Below are positions 55,332 through 64,000 of a DNA stretch of 64,000 bases, piece after piece. Made by a program: the position numbers and the translations under genes. The stretch's first letter is position 1. Every line of letters begins with the position of its first letter. This DNA comes from Pandoraea pnomenusa (lineage in GTDB: Bacteria; Pseudomonadota; Gammaproteobacteria; Burkholderiales; Burkholderiaceae): the NCBI RefSeq assembly GCF_000767615.3, contig NZ_CP009553.3, positions 1,736,001 to 1,800,000 of the forward strand, in the 5' to 3' direction. The notes under the pieces are model-generated. The model saw only the letters and a list, made by a program, of their open reading frames with translations, did not search any database and had not been told where the DNA came from.

Positions 55332-56962
55332 CGATGACGGACACCGCTCAACGCACGCTCGCACGGGGCGGCATGACGCCGGATGTCGCGCACTCGGCGC
55401 CGTCGGACGTGCTCACGCCTGCCGACCGATATCAGGAACTGTTCGTCGCCGTGCAGACGCAACGCATCTTTCCCGACAGCAAGACGTTCGTCGATTGCGT
55501 TCCTTCGCTGGCTCCGGAGGAGGTGCTGCGCCGCTATCGGGAAAGCGCGCAAGTGCCCGGCTTCGATCTGTCACGCTTCGTGGCCACGTATTTCACGCTG
55601 GAGCGCACACCGCCAAGCCATTATGTGTCGGCGCCGGGGCAGGCACTGGTACCCCACATCGACGGTCTGTGGGACGTGCTTACGCGCGAGCCGGAAGCCC
55701 ACCCGTCGTGCAGTTCGCTGTTGCCGTTGCCTCGTGCCTATGTGGTGCCCGGCGGACGCTTTCACGAGCTCTATTACTGGGATTCGTATTTCACGATGCT
55801 CGGACTCGCCAGCAGCGGCCGCCATGACCTGCTGGTGAGCATGGCCGACAATTTCTCGTTTCTCATCGACACCTATGGCCACATTCCGAATGGCAATCGC
55901 ACCTATTACCTCAGCCGTTCGCAACCGCCGATGTACGGCCTGATGGTCGAACTTTTCGAGTCGCACGGCGTGGACCGCGCCCTGCGCTATCTGCCGCATC
56001 TGCGACGTGAGTACGAGTACTGGATGGACGGCGAGGCGTCGCTCGCACCCGGCGACGCCCGGCGTCATGTCGTGCGCATGCCCGACGGTGCCTGCCTGAA
56101 CCGCTATTGGGACGAGCGCGATACGCCACGCGAGGAGGGCTATCTGGAGGACGTGAATACGGCGCTGCATGCCCCGCACCGACCCGCCGGCGAGGTGTAT
56201 CGCGATCTCCGCGCAGGCGCGGCGTCGGGCTGGGACTTCAGTTCGCGCTGGCTCGATGACGTCAATGACCTCTCGTCGATCCGCACCACGGCTATCGTCC
56301 CCGTGGACCTGAACAGCTTTCTGTACGCCTCGGAACGCCAACTGGCCTGCCTCGCCCAGGCCGCCGGCGACTCGCAGGCCGCACACGCGTTCGCCGCCCG
56401 CGCACTGGCCCGGCGCGATGCGATGACCCGCTACCTCTGGAGCGACGAGGTTGGCGCCTTCCTCGACTATGACTGGCAACGCGGGCAACGCCGAACTTGC
56501 CTGAGCGCGGCCGCGGCCACCCCGCTCTTCGTCGGGCTGGCCTCGCCGGCGCAGGCGCAACGCACGGCCGACACGCTGCGCGACCATCTGATCGCCGCCG
56601 GCGGTCTGCGCACGACCCAGGCGTCGAGTTTGCAACAGTGGGACCCGCCCAACGGCTGGGCCCCGTTGCAATGGATCGCCATCCATGGCCTTCGCAAGTA
56701 CGGCGAGCAAGCCCTAGCGGGGGATATCGCCCACCGCTGGCTCTCGACCGTGAGCGCCCTGTATGTCCGTGAGAGCAAGCTCGTGGAAAAGTACTCGCTG
56801 CATACGAGCGACGCCATGTGCGCGAGCGGTGGGGGCGGCGGCGAGTATCCGCTGCAGGACGGCTTCGGCTGGACCAACGGCGTGGTGAGACGCCTGCTCG
56901 GCGATCATCCGGAACACGACGCGCATCAGGCGACGGCGCAAGGCCGCACGCCAGGCAATTGA
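55328..56962 (+). CDS. Trehalase, GH37, cytoplasmic
   Basis: A 544-residue family GH37 trehalase hydrolysing trehalose to two glucose. Signature 1, PGGRFHELYYWDSYF, is at about 141-155; signature 2, QWDPPNGWAP, at about 437. Catalytic Asp is in SGWDFSSRW near residue 300 and catalytic Glu in VEKYSL near 487. There is no signal peptide, so it should be cytoplasmic like TreF rather than periplasmic TreA. The start overlaps the SDR gene. No trehalose transporter is adjacent; the trehalose may be internal, taken up by a general carrier, or released from osmoprotectant stores. Confidence 0.94.
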   Translation: MTMTDTAQRTLARGGMTPDVAHSAPSDVLTPADRYQELFVAVQTQRIFPDSKTFVDCVPSLAPEEVLRRYRESAQVPGFDLSRFVATYFTLERTPPSHYVSAPGQALVPHIDGLWDVLTREPEAHPSCSSLLPLPRAYVVPGGRFHELYYWDSYFTMLGLASSGRHDLLVSMADNFSFLIDTYGHIPNGNRTYYLSRSQPPMYGLMVELFESHGVDRALRYLPHLRREYEYWMDGEASLAPGDARRHVVRMPDGACLNRYWDERDTPREEGYLEDVNTALHAPHRPAGEVYRDLRAGAASGWDFSSRWLDDVNDLSSIRTTAIVPVDLNSFLYASERQLACLAQAAGDSQAAHAFAARALARRDAMTRYLWSDEVGAFLDYDWQRGQRRTCLSAAAATPLFVGLASPAQAQRTADTLRDHLIAAGGLRTTQASSLQQWDPPNGWAPLQWIAIHGLRKYGEQALAGDIAHRWLSTVSALYVRESKLVEKYSLHTSDAMCASGGGGGEYPLQDGFGWTNGVVRRLLGDHPEHDAHQATAQGRTPGN

Positions 56963-57114
56963 TCCGGCAAATGGTCGGGGCCGCGCAGGCGTGTCCGGCA
57001 AGGCGCGCGGGGAAACGGCTGTCGGGCTTCCGGGCGCCCGGCAGGCTGGCACCGGACCGATATTTGGCGTCGTACAATGCGCCTTACGAATCCCCGCATT
57101 CCCAGTGAGGCCTC

Positions 57115-57876
57115 ATGAAGCATTCGGCGCATGCCGTAACCGACGCCGCCGTCGCCACTATCCGCGAGCGCATCGAACGCCAGGTTTATCCCGCCGGCGC
57201 GATGCTGCCCTCGCAGCGCCAGCTCGCCGAAGAGCTGGCGATCAGTCGCGCCTCGCTGCGCGAGGCGCTCTCGACGCTCGAAGCGCTCGGGATGGTCGCG
57301 ATCCGCCCCGGCAAAGGGGTGTACGTGAACGACGCTTCGGCACGGGTCGGCGTCGCCTGGCGCTTCGCCGACCAGATCTCGCTCGCCGATACTTACCAAC
57401 TGCGCTTTGCCCTGGAAGGCTTCTCGACCCGGCTCGCCGCCCACGCCGCCAGCGCCGACGAGATCGACTGGCTCACGGACAATGTCGAGTCGATGAAGGC
57501 CGCCCTGATCGAGGGCGATGTGGATACCGCCGCCCAGCTGGACTTCGCTTTTCACCTGCGTATCGTGGGGCTGGCCGGCAACGGCGCCATCGCAGACATT
57601 TTGCGCGGCAGCACCGACATCGTCATGGAAAGCCAGCGCCTGCCGTTCTATCAGCGCGAACTCGTGCTTTCCACCTATCATGAACATCTGGAGATCCTCA
57701 ACGCCCTGCGACGACGCGATGGCGCCGCCGCCGGGGCCGCGATGGAACGCCATATCGTGCTGGCAGCCCAGCGAGCGGGCATTCATTTTCCTATCCCCTC
57801 TGCGTATTCGTCGCCCGACAGCTTGCCCCCTCGCGAGAACGCAGAGCGTACTGGTGCCCCACACGTTCAGCTTTGA
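57115..57876 (+). CDS. GntR-family transcriptional regulator, FadR subfamily
   Basis: A 253-residue FadR-type regulator. Winged helix at about 10-75 (PAGAMLPSQRQLAEELAISR, then REALSTLEALGMVAIRPGKG). A helical FCD-like effector domain at about 85-225, with likely metal ligands in DFAFHLRIV and TYHEHLEI. It lies 152 bp after the trehalase gene on the same strand; FadR-type regulators often repress adjacent carbohydrate or acid catabolism genes. Self- and operon control through the palindrome at 54276 is inferred. Confidence 0.9.
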   Translation: MKHSAHAVTDAAVATIRERIERQVYPAGAMLPSQRQLAEELAISRASLREALSTLEALGMVAIRPGKGVYVNDASARVGVAWRFADQISLADTYQLRFALEGFSTRLAAHAASADEIDWLTDNVESMKAALIEGDVDTAAQLDFAFHLRIVGLAGNGAIADILRGSTDIVMESQRLPFYQRELVLSTYHEHLEILNALRRRDGAAAGAAMERHIVLAAQRAGIHFPIPSAYSSPDSLPPRENAERTGAPHVQL

Positions 57877-57900
57877 GATGCATCGGTTTTGCGCTATACT
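57873..57900 (+). promoter_or_regulatory. Sigma-70 promoter of carA
   Basis: TTGAGA (57873-57878), 16-bp spacer, TATACT (57895-57900). The -35 overlaps the gntR stop. It predicts a leader of about 165 nt before the carA GTG start. Confidence 0.6.
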
Positions 57901-58071
57901 TTGAAGGTTTTAGTCATTTAACCCTCACCCTAGCGCCTACCCGCCTGACATCTCGTCCGCAGTCCGAGCATCCGCTGTGCGCATATTTCGCGCAATTCCG
58001 GTGCCCGCGCTGATGTCATCGCGAGCGGACGATGGGGCTGGCAGCCGGGGTGAACCCTTCAGGAGTTTCCC

Positions 58072-59217
58072 GTGCTGCCGTCATTCCCACCCGCCATTCT
58101 CGCGCTCGCTGACGGCACGGTCTTTCGTGGGTACGCCATCGGCGCTGCCGGTCACACCATCGGTGAAGTGGTCTTCAATACGGCCATTACCGGCTACCAG
58201 GAAATCCTCACCGACCCCAGCTATGCGCGCCAGATCGTCACGCTGACGTATCCGCACATCGGCAACACGGGCGTCAACGGTGAAGACGTCGAAGCCACGA
58301 AAGTCCATGCCGCCGGCCTGATCATCAAGGATCTCCCGATCCTCGACTCGAATTTCCGCGCCAACAAGACGCTCTCGCAATATCTGAAGGACGAAGGCGT
58401 CGTGGCCATCGCCGGCATCGATACGCGCCGCCTGACCCGTATCCTGCGCGACAAGGGCGCCCAGAACGGTTGCATCCTCGCCGGAGAAGAGGCGGACGAA
58501 GCCAAGGCCATCGCCCTCGCACAGTCGTTCCCCGGGCTGGCCGGCATGGACCTCGCGAAGGTCGTCTCGACCACGGAAAAGTATTCGTGGACGCAAACGG
58601 AATGGACGCTCGAGGAAGGCTACGGCGAACAGACGCAACCGAAATTCCACGTGGTCGCGCTCGACTACGGCGTCAAGCGCAATATCCTGCGCATGCTTGC
58701 CCAACGCGGCTGCAAGGTGACCGTGCTGCCCGCCCAAAGCTCGGCTGACGAGGTGTTCGCCCTCAACCCGGACGGTGTATTCCTCTCGAACGGCCCCGGC
58801 GACCCCGAGCCGTGCGATTACGCCATTGCCGCCACCAAGACCTTCCTCGAGCGACGCATCCCGACGTTCGGCATCTGCCTCGGTCACCAGATCATGGGCC
58901 TGGCGGTCGGCGCCAGGACGCTGAAGATGAAGACCGGCCACCACGGCGCCAACCATCCGGTGAAGGATCTGGCAACCGGCCGCGTGGTCATCACGTCTCA
59001 AAACCACGGTTTCGCCGTCGATGCGAACAGCCTGCCCGCCAACGCCCGCGTGTCGCACGTGTCGCTGTTCGACGGCACGCTGCAAGGCTTCGAGCTGACG
59101 GACCGCCCGGCCTTCTGTTTCCAGGGCCACCCGGAAGCGTCGCCCGGCCCGCACGACATCGGCTACCTGTTCGACCGCTTCGTGCAGTCGATGGCCGACG
59201 CCAAGCAGCCGGCGTAA
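58072..59217 (+). CDS. carA: Carbamoyl-phosphate synthase small subunit
   Basis: A 381-residue glutaminase subunit, feeding ammonia to CarB for pyrimidine and arginine synthesis. N-terminal domain [21 protein letters not shown]. The class I glutamine amidotransferase domain carries the Cys nucleophile in FGICLGHQ and His/Glu in [11 protein letters not shown]. Starts with GTG, 6 bp after AGGAG at 58061-58065; no better ATG is present. The 171-nt leader is preceded by a promoter overlapping the upstream gntR gene. Confidence 0.96.
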   Translation: MLPSFPPAILALADGTVFRGYAIGAAGHTIGEVVFNTAITGYQEILTDPSYARQIVTLTYPHIGNTGVNGEDVEATKVHAAGLIIKDLPILDSNFRANKTLSQYLKDEGVVAIAGIDTRRLTRILRDKGAQNGCILAGEEADEAKAIALAQSFPGLAGMDLAKVVSTTEKYSWTQTEWTLEEGYGEQTQPKFHVVALDYGVKRNILRMLAQRGCKVTVLPAQSSADEVFALNPDGVFLSNGPGDPEPCDYAIAATKTFLERRIPTFGICLGHQIMGLAVGARTLKMKTGHHGANHPVKDLATGRVVITSQNHGFAVDANSLPANARVSHVSLFDGTLQGFELTDRPAFCFQGHPEASPGPHDIGYLFDRFVQSMADAKQPA

Positions 59218-59257
59218 GGCACGGCGACGACGAACAACGGACAAGGAATCACGTCAC

Positions 59258-59926
59258 ATGCTCGGAACCTCGATCGGCATCGTCAACCTCTGGACCTATC
59301 TGGCCGGGGTGGTGGTGATCATTCTGCTGCCGGGACCGAACTCGCTGTATGTGCTGTCGGTGGCCGCGCAGCGCGGCGTGCGCCAGGGCTATGCGGGGGC
59401 GTGCGGCGTGTTCCTGGGCGACACGATCCTCATGACGCTGTCGGCCGCGGGCGTGGCCTCGCTGCTGCACGCCCAACCGGCACTCTTCTTCGTGGTGAAG
59501 TACCTCGGCGCCGCCTATCTTTGCTGGATGGGCCTGAACATGCTGCGCGGCGCGCTCGCGAATGCGCGGGCCGCACGGGCCAGCGCCGCGGCGTCGGTCG
59601 CCGCGCCGAAGCACGTCGACGCGGATCACCCGTTCAAGCGCGCGCTGTTCATCAGCCTGCTGAATCCCAAGGCGATCCTGTTCTGCGTGTCGTTCTTCAT
59701 CCAGTTCGTCGATCCGGGCTACGCCCACCCCGCCGTGTCGTTCGCGGTGCTGGGCGCGATCGTGCAGACCTGCAGTTTCCTGTACCTGAGCACGCTGATC
59801 CTGGCCGGTTACCGCCTGGCCGAGCACTTCCGGCAACGTCGCCGGTTGAGCGCCGGGGCAACCGGCGGCGTGGGCGCGCTGTTCGTTGGCTTCGGTGTGA
59901 AGCTGGCGACCGCGACGCTGAGTTAA
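59258..59926 (+). CDS. LysE-family amino-acid exporter (LeuE-like)
   Basis: A 222-residue LysE/RhtB exporter. Hydrophobic helices with the family signature LLPGPNSLYVL after helix 1, GACGVFLGDTILM, and KYLGAAYLCWMGLNML. FISLLNPKAILFCVSFFIQFVD is the second conserved PK loop. Length and about six helices are normal. It is inserted between carA and carB with gaps of 40 and 18 bp, so it is co-expressed with them. Export of an arginine-pathway or branched-chain amino acid is a reasonable guess. Confidence 0.9.
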   Translation: MLGTSIGIVNLWTYLAGVVVIILLPGPNSLYVLSVAAQRGVRQGYAGACGVFLGDTILMTLSAAGVASLLHAQPALFFVVKYLGAAYLCWMGLNMLRGALANARAARASAAASVAAPKHVDADHPFKRALFISLLNPKAILFCVSFFIQFVDPGYAHPAVSFAVLGAIVQTCSFLYLSTLILAGYRLAEHFRQRRRLSAGATGGVGALFVGFGVKLATATLS

Positions 59927-59944
59927 ATTTTTGTTGAGAACGTT

Positions 59945-62900
59945 ATGCCAAAGCGCACAGACATCAAGAGCATCCTCATCATCGGCGCCGGCCCGATCAT
60001 CATCGGTCAGGCATGCGAGTTCGATTATTCCGGCGCACAGGCCTGCAAGGCCCTGCGCGAGGAAGGCTACAAGGTCATTCTGATCAACAGCAACCCGGCC
60101 ACGATCATGACCGACCCGGATACGGCCGATGTGACCTACATCGAACCGATCACGTGGGAAGTCGTCGAGCGCATCATCGCCAAGGAGCGCCCGGACGCGA
60201 TCCTGCCGACGATGGGCGGCCAGACCGCGCTGAACTGCGCGCTCGACCTGCACCGCCACGGCGTGCTCGACAAGTACAAGGTGGAACTCATTGGCGCGTC
60301 GCCCGAAGCCATCGACAAGGCCGAAGACCGCCAGAAGTTCAAGGACGCGATGACCAAGATCGGTCTCGGTTCGGCCAAGTCGGGCATCGCCCACTCGATG
60401 GAAGACGCCCTGGCCGTGCAGGCGCAGATCACGGCCGAGACCGGCGGCAGCGGCTACCCGATGGTGATCCGTCCGTCGTTCACGCTCGGCGGCTCGGGCG
60501 GCGGCATTGCCTACAACCGCGAGGAATTCGAAGAGATCTGCAAGCGCGGTCTCGACCTCTCGCCCACGCGCGAACTCCTCATCGAGGAGTCGCTCCTCGG
60601 CTGGAAGGAGTTCGAGATGGAAGTCGTGCGCGATCGCGCCGATAACTGCATCATCGTCTGCTCGATCGAAAACCTCGACCCGATGGGCGTGCACACCGGC
60701 GACTCGATTACCGTCGCCCCCGCGCAAACGCTCACCGACAAGGAATACCAGTTGCTGCGCAACGCGTCGCTCGCCGTATTGCGCGAGATCGGCGTGGAGA
60801 CGGGCGGCTCGAATGTCCAGTTCTCGATCAACCCGAAGGACGGCCGCATGGTCGTCATCGAGATGAACCCCCGTGTGTCGCGCTCGTCGGCGCTGGCCTC
60901 GAAGGCCACCGGGTTCCCGATCGCGAAGGTCGCCGCCAAGCTCGCCGTGGGCTATACGCTCGACGAACTGCGCAACGAAATCACCGGCGGCGCCACGCCG
61001 GCTTCGTTCGAGCCGACCATCGACTATGTCGTGACCAAGGTGCCCCGTTTCGCCTTCGAGAAGTTCCGCGAAGCCGACGCCCGCCTCACCACGCAGATGA
61101 AGTCGGTCGGGGAAGTGATGGCCATGGGCCGCACGTTCCAGGAATCGTTCCAGAAGGCCATGCGCGGTCTGGAAGTCGGCGTGGACGGTCTGGACGAGAA
61201 GTCGACCGATCGCGACGAGATCGTGGCCGAAATCGGTGAACCGGGCCCGGACCGCATCTGGTACGTCGGCGACGCGTTCCGCATCGGCATGAGCCTCGAG
61301 GAGGTCTACGCCGAGACGGCCATCGACCCGTGGTTCCTCGCCCAGCTCGAAGACATCGTCAAGAAGGAAAAGGCGCTCGCCGGCCGCACGCTGGAGAGCC
61401 TGTCGACCGAAGAACTGCGCTTCCTGAAGCAAAGCGGTTTCTCCGATCGCCGCCTGGCCAAGCTGCTGGATACCGACCAGACCGCCGTGCGCCGCGCGCG
61501 CATCGCGCAGAAGGTGCGCCCGGTCTACAAGCGCGTGGACACGTGCGCGGCCGAATTCTCGACCAATACCGCTTACATGTACTCGACCTATGAGGAAGAG
61601 TGCGAAGCCCAGCCGACCAACAAGAAGAAGATCATGGTGCTTGGCGGCGGCCCGAACCGGATCGGTCAGGGCATCGAGTTCGATTACTGCTGCGTGCACG
61701 CGGCGCTCGCGCTGCGCGAGGACGGGTACGAGACCATCATGGTCAACTGCAACCCGGAAACGGTGTCGACGGACTACGACACGTCCGATCGTCTGTACTT
61801 CGAACCGGTGACGCTCGAGGACGTGCTGGAAATCGTCGACCTCGAGAAGCCGGCCGGCGTGATCGTGCAGTACGGCGGTCAGACGCCGCTGAAGCTCGCC
61901 CTCGATCTCGAGGCGAACGGCGTGCCCATCGTCGGCACCAGCCCGGACATGATCGATGCCGCGGAAGACCGCGAGCGTTTCCAGAAGCTGCTCAACGACC
62001 TCGGTCTGCGTCAGCCGCCCAACCGCACGGCGCGCGCCGAGGACGAAGCCCTGAAGCTGGCCTCGGAAATCGGCTATCCCCTGGTCGTGCGTCCTTCGTA
62101 CGTGCTGGGTGGCCGCGCGATGGAAATCGTTCACGAGCCGCGTGACCTCGAGCGCTACATGCGCGAAGCCGTCAAGGTGAGCAACGATAGCCCCGTGCTG
62201 CTCGACCGCTTCCTGGACGACGCCATCGAATGCGACGTCGACTGCATCTCGGACGGTACCGACGTGTATATCGGCGGCGTGATGGAGCACATCGAACAGG
62301 CCGGCGTGCACTCGGGCGACTCGGCCTGCTCGCTGCCGCCGTACTCGCTGTCGGCCGAAACGGTCGCCGAACTCAAGCGCCAGACGGCCGCGATGGCCAG
62401 GGCGCTCAACGTGATCGGCCTGATGAACGTGCAGTTCGCGATTCAGCAGGGCAATGGCGTGGACACGATCTATGTGCTCGAAGTGAACCCGCGCGCCTCG
62501 CGTACGGTGCCGTACGTCTCGAAGGCCACCGGCCGTCAGCTGGCCAAGATCGCCGCGCGCGCCATGGTCGGCCAGTCGCTCACGTCGCAGAACGTGACGA
62601 CCGAGGTCGTGCCGCCATATTTCAGCGTGAAGGAAGCGGTGTTCCCGTTCGTGAAGTTCCCGGGGGTCGACCCGGTGCTCGGACCGGAAATGCGCTCGAC
62701 CGGCGAAGTGATGGGCGTGGGCCGCACGTTCGGCGAAGCGCTCTTCAAGTCGCAACTGGCGGCCGGCTCGCGCCTGCCGGCCTCGGGCACGGTGCTGCTC
62801 ACCGTCAAGGACGCCGACAAGCCGCGTGCCGTCGAGGTCGCCCGCATGCTGCACGCGCTGGGTTACCCGATCGTGGCAACGCGCGGGACCGCGGCGGCGA

Positions 62901-63187
62901 TCGAAGCCGCCGGCATCCCGGTGCGCGTGGTCAACAAGGTGAAGGATGGCCGTCCGCACATCGTCGACATGATCAAGAACGGCGAAATCGCGCTGGTATT
63001 CACCACGGTGGATGAAACGCGCACGGCCATCGCCGACTCGCGCTCGATCCGCATGTCGGCGCAGGCACACAAGGTCACGTACTACACGACCATCTCGGGC
63101 GCCCGCGCCGCGGTGGAAGGCCTGAAATACCTGCAGAACCTCGAGGTCTACGATCTCCAGGGGCTTCACGCCTCGCTGCCGAACTGA
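59945..63187 (+). CDS. carB: Carbamoyl-phosphate synthase large subunit
   Basis: A 1080-residue synthetase subunit. Two homologous ATP-grasp halves: the carboxyphosphate half with [27 protein letters not shown] and [11 protein letters not shown], and the carbamate half from about 555 with [26 protein letters not shown] and [13 protein letters not shown]. An oligomerisation domain lies between, and the last ~140 residues are the allosteric (ornithine/UMP) domain. Normal length. Ends 286 bp before greA, with hairpins between. Confidence 0.97.
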   Translation: MPKRTDIKSILIIGAGPIIIGQACEFDYSGAQACKALREEGYKVILINSNPATIMTDPDTADVTYIEPITWEVVERIIAKERPDAILPTMGGQTALNCALDLHRHGVLDKYKVELIGASPEAIDKAEDRQKFKDAMTKIGLGSAKSGIAHSMEDALAVQAQITAETGGSGYPMVIRPSFTLGGSGGGIAYNREEFEEICKRGLDLSPTRELLIEESLLGWKEFEMEVVRDRADNCIIVCSIENLDPMGVHTGDSITVAPAQTLTDKEYQLLRNASLAVLREIGVETGGSNVQFSINPKDGRMVVIEMNPRVSRSSALASKATGFPIAKVAAKLAVGYTLDELRNEITGGATPASFEPTIDYVVTKVPRFAFEKFREADARLTTQMKSVGEVMAMGRTFQESFQKAMRGLEVGVDGLDEKSTDRDEIVAEIGEPGPDRIWYVGDAFRIGMSLEEVYAETAIDPWFLAQLEDIVKKEKALAGRTLESLSTEELRFLKQSGFSDRRLAKLLDTDQTAVRRARIAQKVRPVYKRVDTCAAEFSTNTAYMYSTYEEECEAQPTNKKKIMVLGGGPNRIGQGIEFDYCCVHAALALREDGYETIMVNCNPETVSTDYDTSDRLYFEPVTLEDVLEIVDLEKPAGVIVQYGGQTPLKLALDLEANGVPIVGTSPDMIDAAEDRERFQKLLNDLGLRQPPNRTARAEDEALKLASEIGYPLVVRPSYVLGGRAMEIVHEPRDLERYMREAVKVSNDSPVLLDRFLDDAIECDVDCISDGTDVYIGGVMEHIEQAGVHSGDSACSLPPYSLSAETVAELKRQTAAMARALNVIGLMNVQFAIQQGNGVDTIYVLEVNPRASRTVPYVSKATGRQLAKIAARAMVGQSLTSQNVTTEVVPPYFSVKEAVFPFVKFPGVDPVLGPEMRSTGEVMGVGRTFGEALFKSQLAAGSRLPASGTVLLTVKDADKPRAVEVARMLHALGYPIVATRGTAAAIEAAGIPVRVVNKVKDGRPHIVDMIKNGEIALVFTTVDETRTAIADSRSIRMSAQAHKVTYYTTISGARAAVEGLKYLQNLEVYDLQGLHASLPN

Positions 63188-63216
63188 GGAAGTCAGGTTT
63201 GCCCGGCTGAGCGGGC

Positions 63217-63251
63217 CATCGCCCGGCCGCCCTGCGGGGCGCCGGGCGATG
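63217..63251. other. Long hairpin after carB
   Basis: CATCGCCCGGC (63217-63227) pairs perfectly with GCCGGGCGATG (63241-63251), and GCCC with GGGC inside. No T-run follows on the plus strand, so it is not a standard terminator of carB. Confidence 0.7.
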
Positions 63252-63260
63252 ACGCAAAAA

Positions 63261-63305
63261 TTTGGCGCGCCCGATGGGGAACCGATCTCCGCCGGGCGCG
63301 CCAAA
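63261..63305. other. Second perfect hairpin before greA
   Basis: TTTGGCGCGCCCG (63261-63273) pairs with CGGGCGCGCCAAA (63293-63305), 13 bp perfect. It is preceded by AAAAA on the plus strand, so a minus-strand transcript would end in U-run; it could be a terminator for antisense RNA or a stabilising/attenuating structure for carB-greA read-through. Confidence 0.7.
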
Positions 63306-63473
63306 CGCTTCATGGATGGCGCGATGTCGTCCGGCGAACCCTCGGGGTCGCGCCGTCGGCAACTCTGCTACACTAATGCCATACAGGTGTCACAGCCGCG
63401 GTCGAGCGGCGTTCGCGAAAAGTGCGAATGCGGCTTTGCTGCGGCAATTTTTTTGTCTTTTGGAATAACGCGC

Positions 63474-63950
63474 ATGAGTACCATTCCTCTGACCAAACGG
63501 GGCGCCGAGCTGCTCAAGAATGAGCTGCACCGCCTGAAGACCGTCGAACGTCCGAACGTGATCACTGCGATTGCCGAAGCCCGTGCGCAGGGTGATCTGT
63601 CGGAAAATGCGGAATACGACGCCGCCAAGGAAAAGCAGGGCTTCATCGAAGGGCGCATCGCCGAACTCGAGTCGAAGCTCTCGGCGGCCCAAATCATCGA
63701 CCCCGCGGCGCTCGACGCCGAAGGCCGCGTGGTGTTCGCCGCCACCGTCGAACTCGAAGACCTCGACAACGGCGGCACGGTCCTGTATCAGATCGTCGGC
63801 GACGATGAAGCCGACCTGGAGCACGGCAAGATCTCGGTGAGTTCGCCGATCGCACGTGCGCTCATCGGCAAGTACGCAGGCGATGTGGCCGAAGTGCAGG
63901 CCCCGAGCGGCGTGCGTGAGTACGAGATCATCGATGTCCGCTACGTCTGA
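63474..63950 (+). CDS. greA: Transcription elongation factor GreA
   Basis: A 158-residue Gre factor that stimulates RNA polymerase to cleave backtracked transcripts. N-terminal coiled-coil residues about 1-75 with [17 protein letters not shown], which holds the two tip acidic residues (D and E) that enter the secondary channel. The C-terminal globular domain ends [10 protein letters not shown]. Normal length; the ATG at 63474 gives [19 protein letters not shown] -10-like box lies near 63368. The carB-greA order is common in this family of bacteria. Confidence 0.96.
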   Translation: MSTIPLTKRGAELLKNELHRLKTVERPNVITAIAEARAQGDLSENAEYDAAKEKQGFIEGRIAELESKLSAAQIIDPAALDAEGRVVFAATVELEDLDNGGTVLYQIVGDDEADLEHGKISVSSPIARALIGKYAGDVAEVQAPSGVREYEIIDVRYV

Positions 63951-64000
63951 TGTGACGTCTGCCGGCGGCTCGCCCAGGCTGGAACGGTTGTTCCGGCTGG
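63934..64000 (+). CDS. Start of a gene overlapping greA (possibly DUF4149 membrane protein)
   Basis: An open frame begins with ATG at 63934 inside greA (17-bp overlap with its end) and runs off the right edge; 22 codons are visible, ending RLERLFRL. In related genomes a small DUF4149-type membrane protein follows greA, and RLFRL would suit its N-terminus. Too little is seen to be sure, and the true start could be downstream. Confidence 0.4.
   Translation, partial: MSATSDVTSAGGSPRLERLFRL

Noticed and set aside
59249..63313. 1354-codon open frame antisense to carB and neighbours
   Set aside because: Spans carB, part of the LysE gene and the intergenic hairpins on the other strand; composition typical of shadow frames.

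Overview
The window is G+C-rich, densely coded DNA of a free-living beta-proteobacterium of the Burkholderiaceae. Pandoraea is my best guess at genus. It rests on the protein families, the order carA-lysE-carB-greA, a monomeric NADP-isocitrate dehydrogenase, the 180-kDa-type NAD-glutamate dehydrogenase, and the CoA-dependent anthranilate operon. It is chromosomal: dnaQ, rnhA, carAB, greA, dbpA and a tRNA-Val are all present. I see no insertion sequence, prophage, CRISPR array or rRNA.

Layout. 1-3.5 kb: the 5' end of a FAD oxidoreductase, its divergent LysR regulator, a lipoprotein with a 9-bp tandem repeat upstream, and the DEAD-box helicase dbpA. 3.7-8.9 kb: a very long NAD-glutamate dehydrogenase with low-complexity inserts. 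9.2-22.6 kb: transporters and regulators (two related MFS carriers, a MocR/GNAT divergent pair, a purine permease, a porin, a PF10118 protein with a divergent TetR, a PhzF-like enzyme, an ACS-type MFS carrier). 22.8-25 kb: monomeric icd with an 18-bp palindrome upstream. 25.6-28.3 kb: a two-gene Slam/type 11 secretion cassette, an outer-membrane DUF560 translocon followed by its probable soluble cargo. 28.4-31.8 kb: tRNA-Val(CAC), dnaQ, rnhA, a methyltransferase, and divergent gloB. 32.2-37.8 kb: mltD, prpE and a DHA2 drug exporter. 37.8-41.7 kb: LysR facing an M20 peptidase/MHS transporter operon with a clear LysR box. 41.8-50 kb: an eight-gene operon for aerobic CoA-dependent anthranilate catabolism (monooxygenase/reductase fusion, SDR, hydratase, acyl-CoA dehydrogenase, CoA ligase, thioesterase, RidA). 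50-54 kb: doxX, the allantoate genes allA and alc, and dctA. 54.5-57.9 kb: an SDR, a cytoplasmic trehalase and a GntR/FadR regulator. 57.9-64 kb: carA, a LysE exporter, carB, greA and the start of a further gene.

How the genes work together. The anthranilate operon can activate anthranilate to its CoA ester, hydroxylate and reduce it without aromatic ring cleavage, and drain the product by beta-oxidation-like steps; RidA is well placed to hydrolyse an enamine or imine intermediate. The trehalase cluster can plausibly split trehalose and oxidise the glucose, under its own GntR protein and a FadR-type half-palindrome. The Slam-like pair is the most distinctive surface system: a TPR plus beta-barrel translocon with a downstream exported protein that has a Pro-rich linker, a C-terminal barrel-like domain and no lipobox.

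A second theme is sequence architecture. Short tandem repeats with a strict 9-bp period occur at five separate places, three inside the glutamate dehydrogenase gene and two between genes. This suggests ongoing slippage in this lineage.
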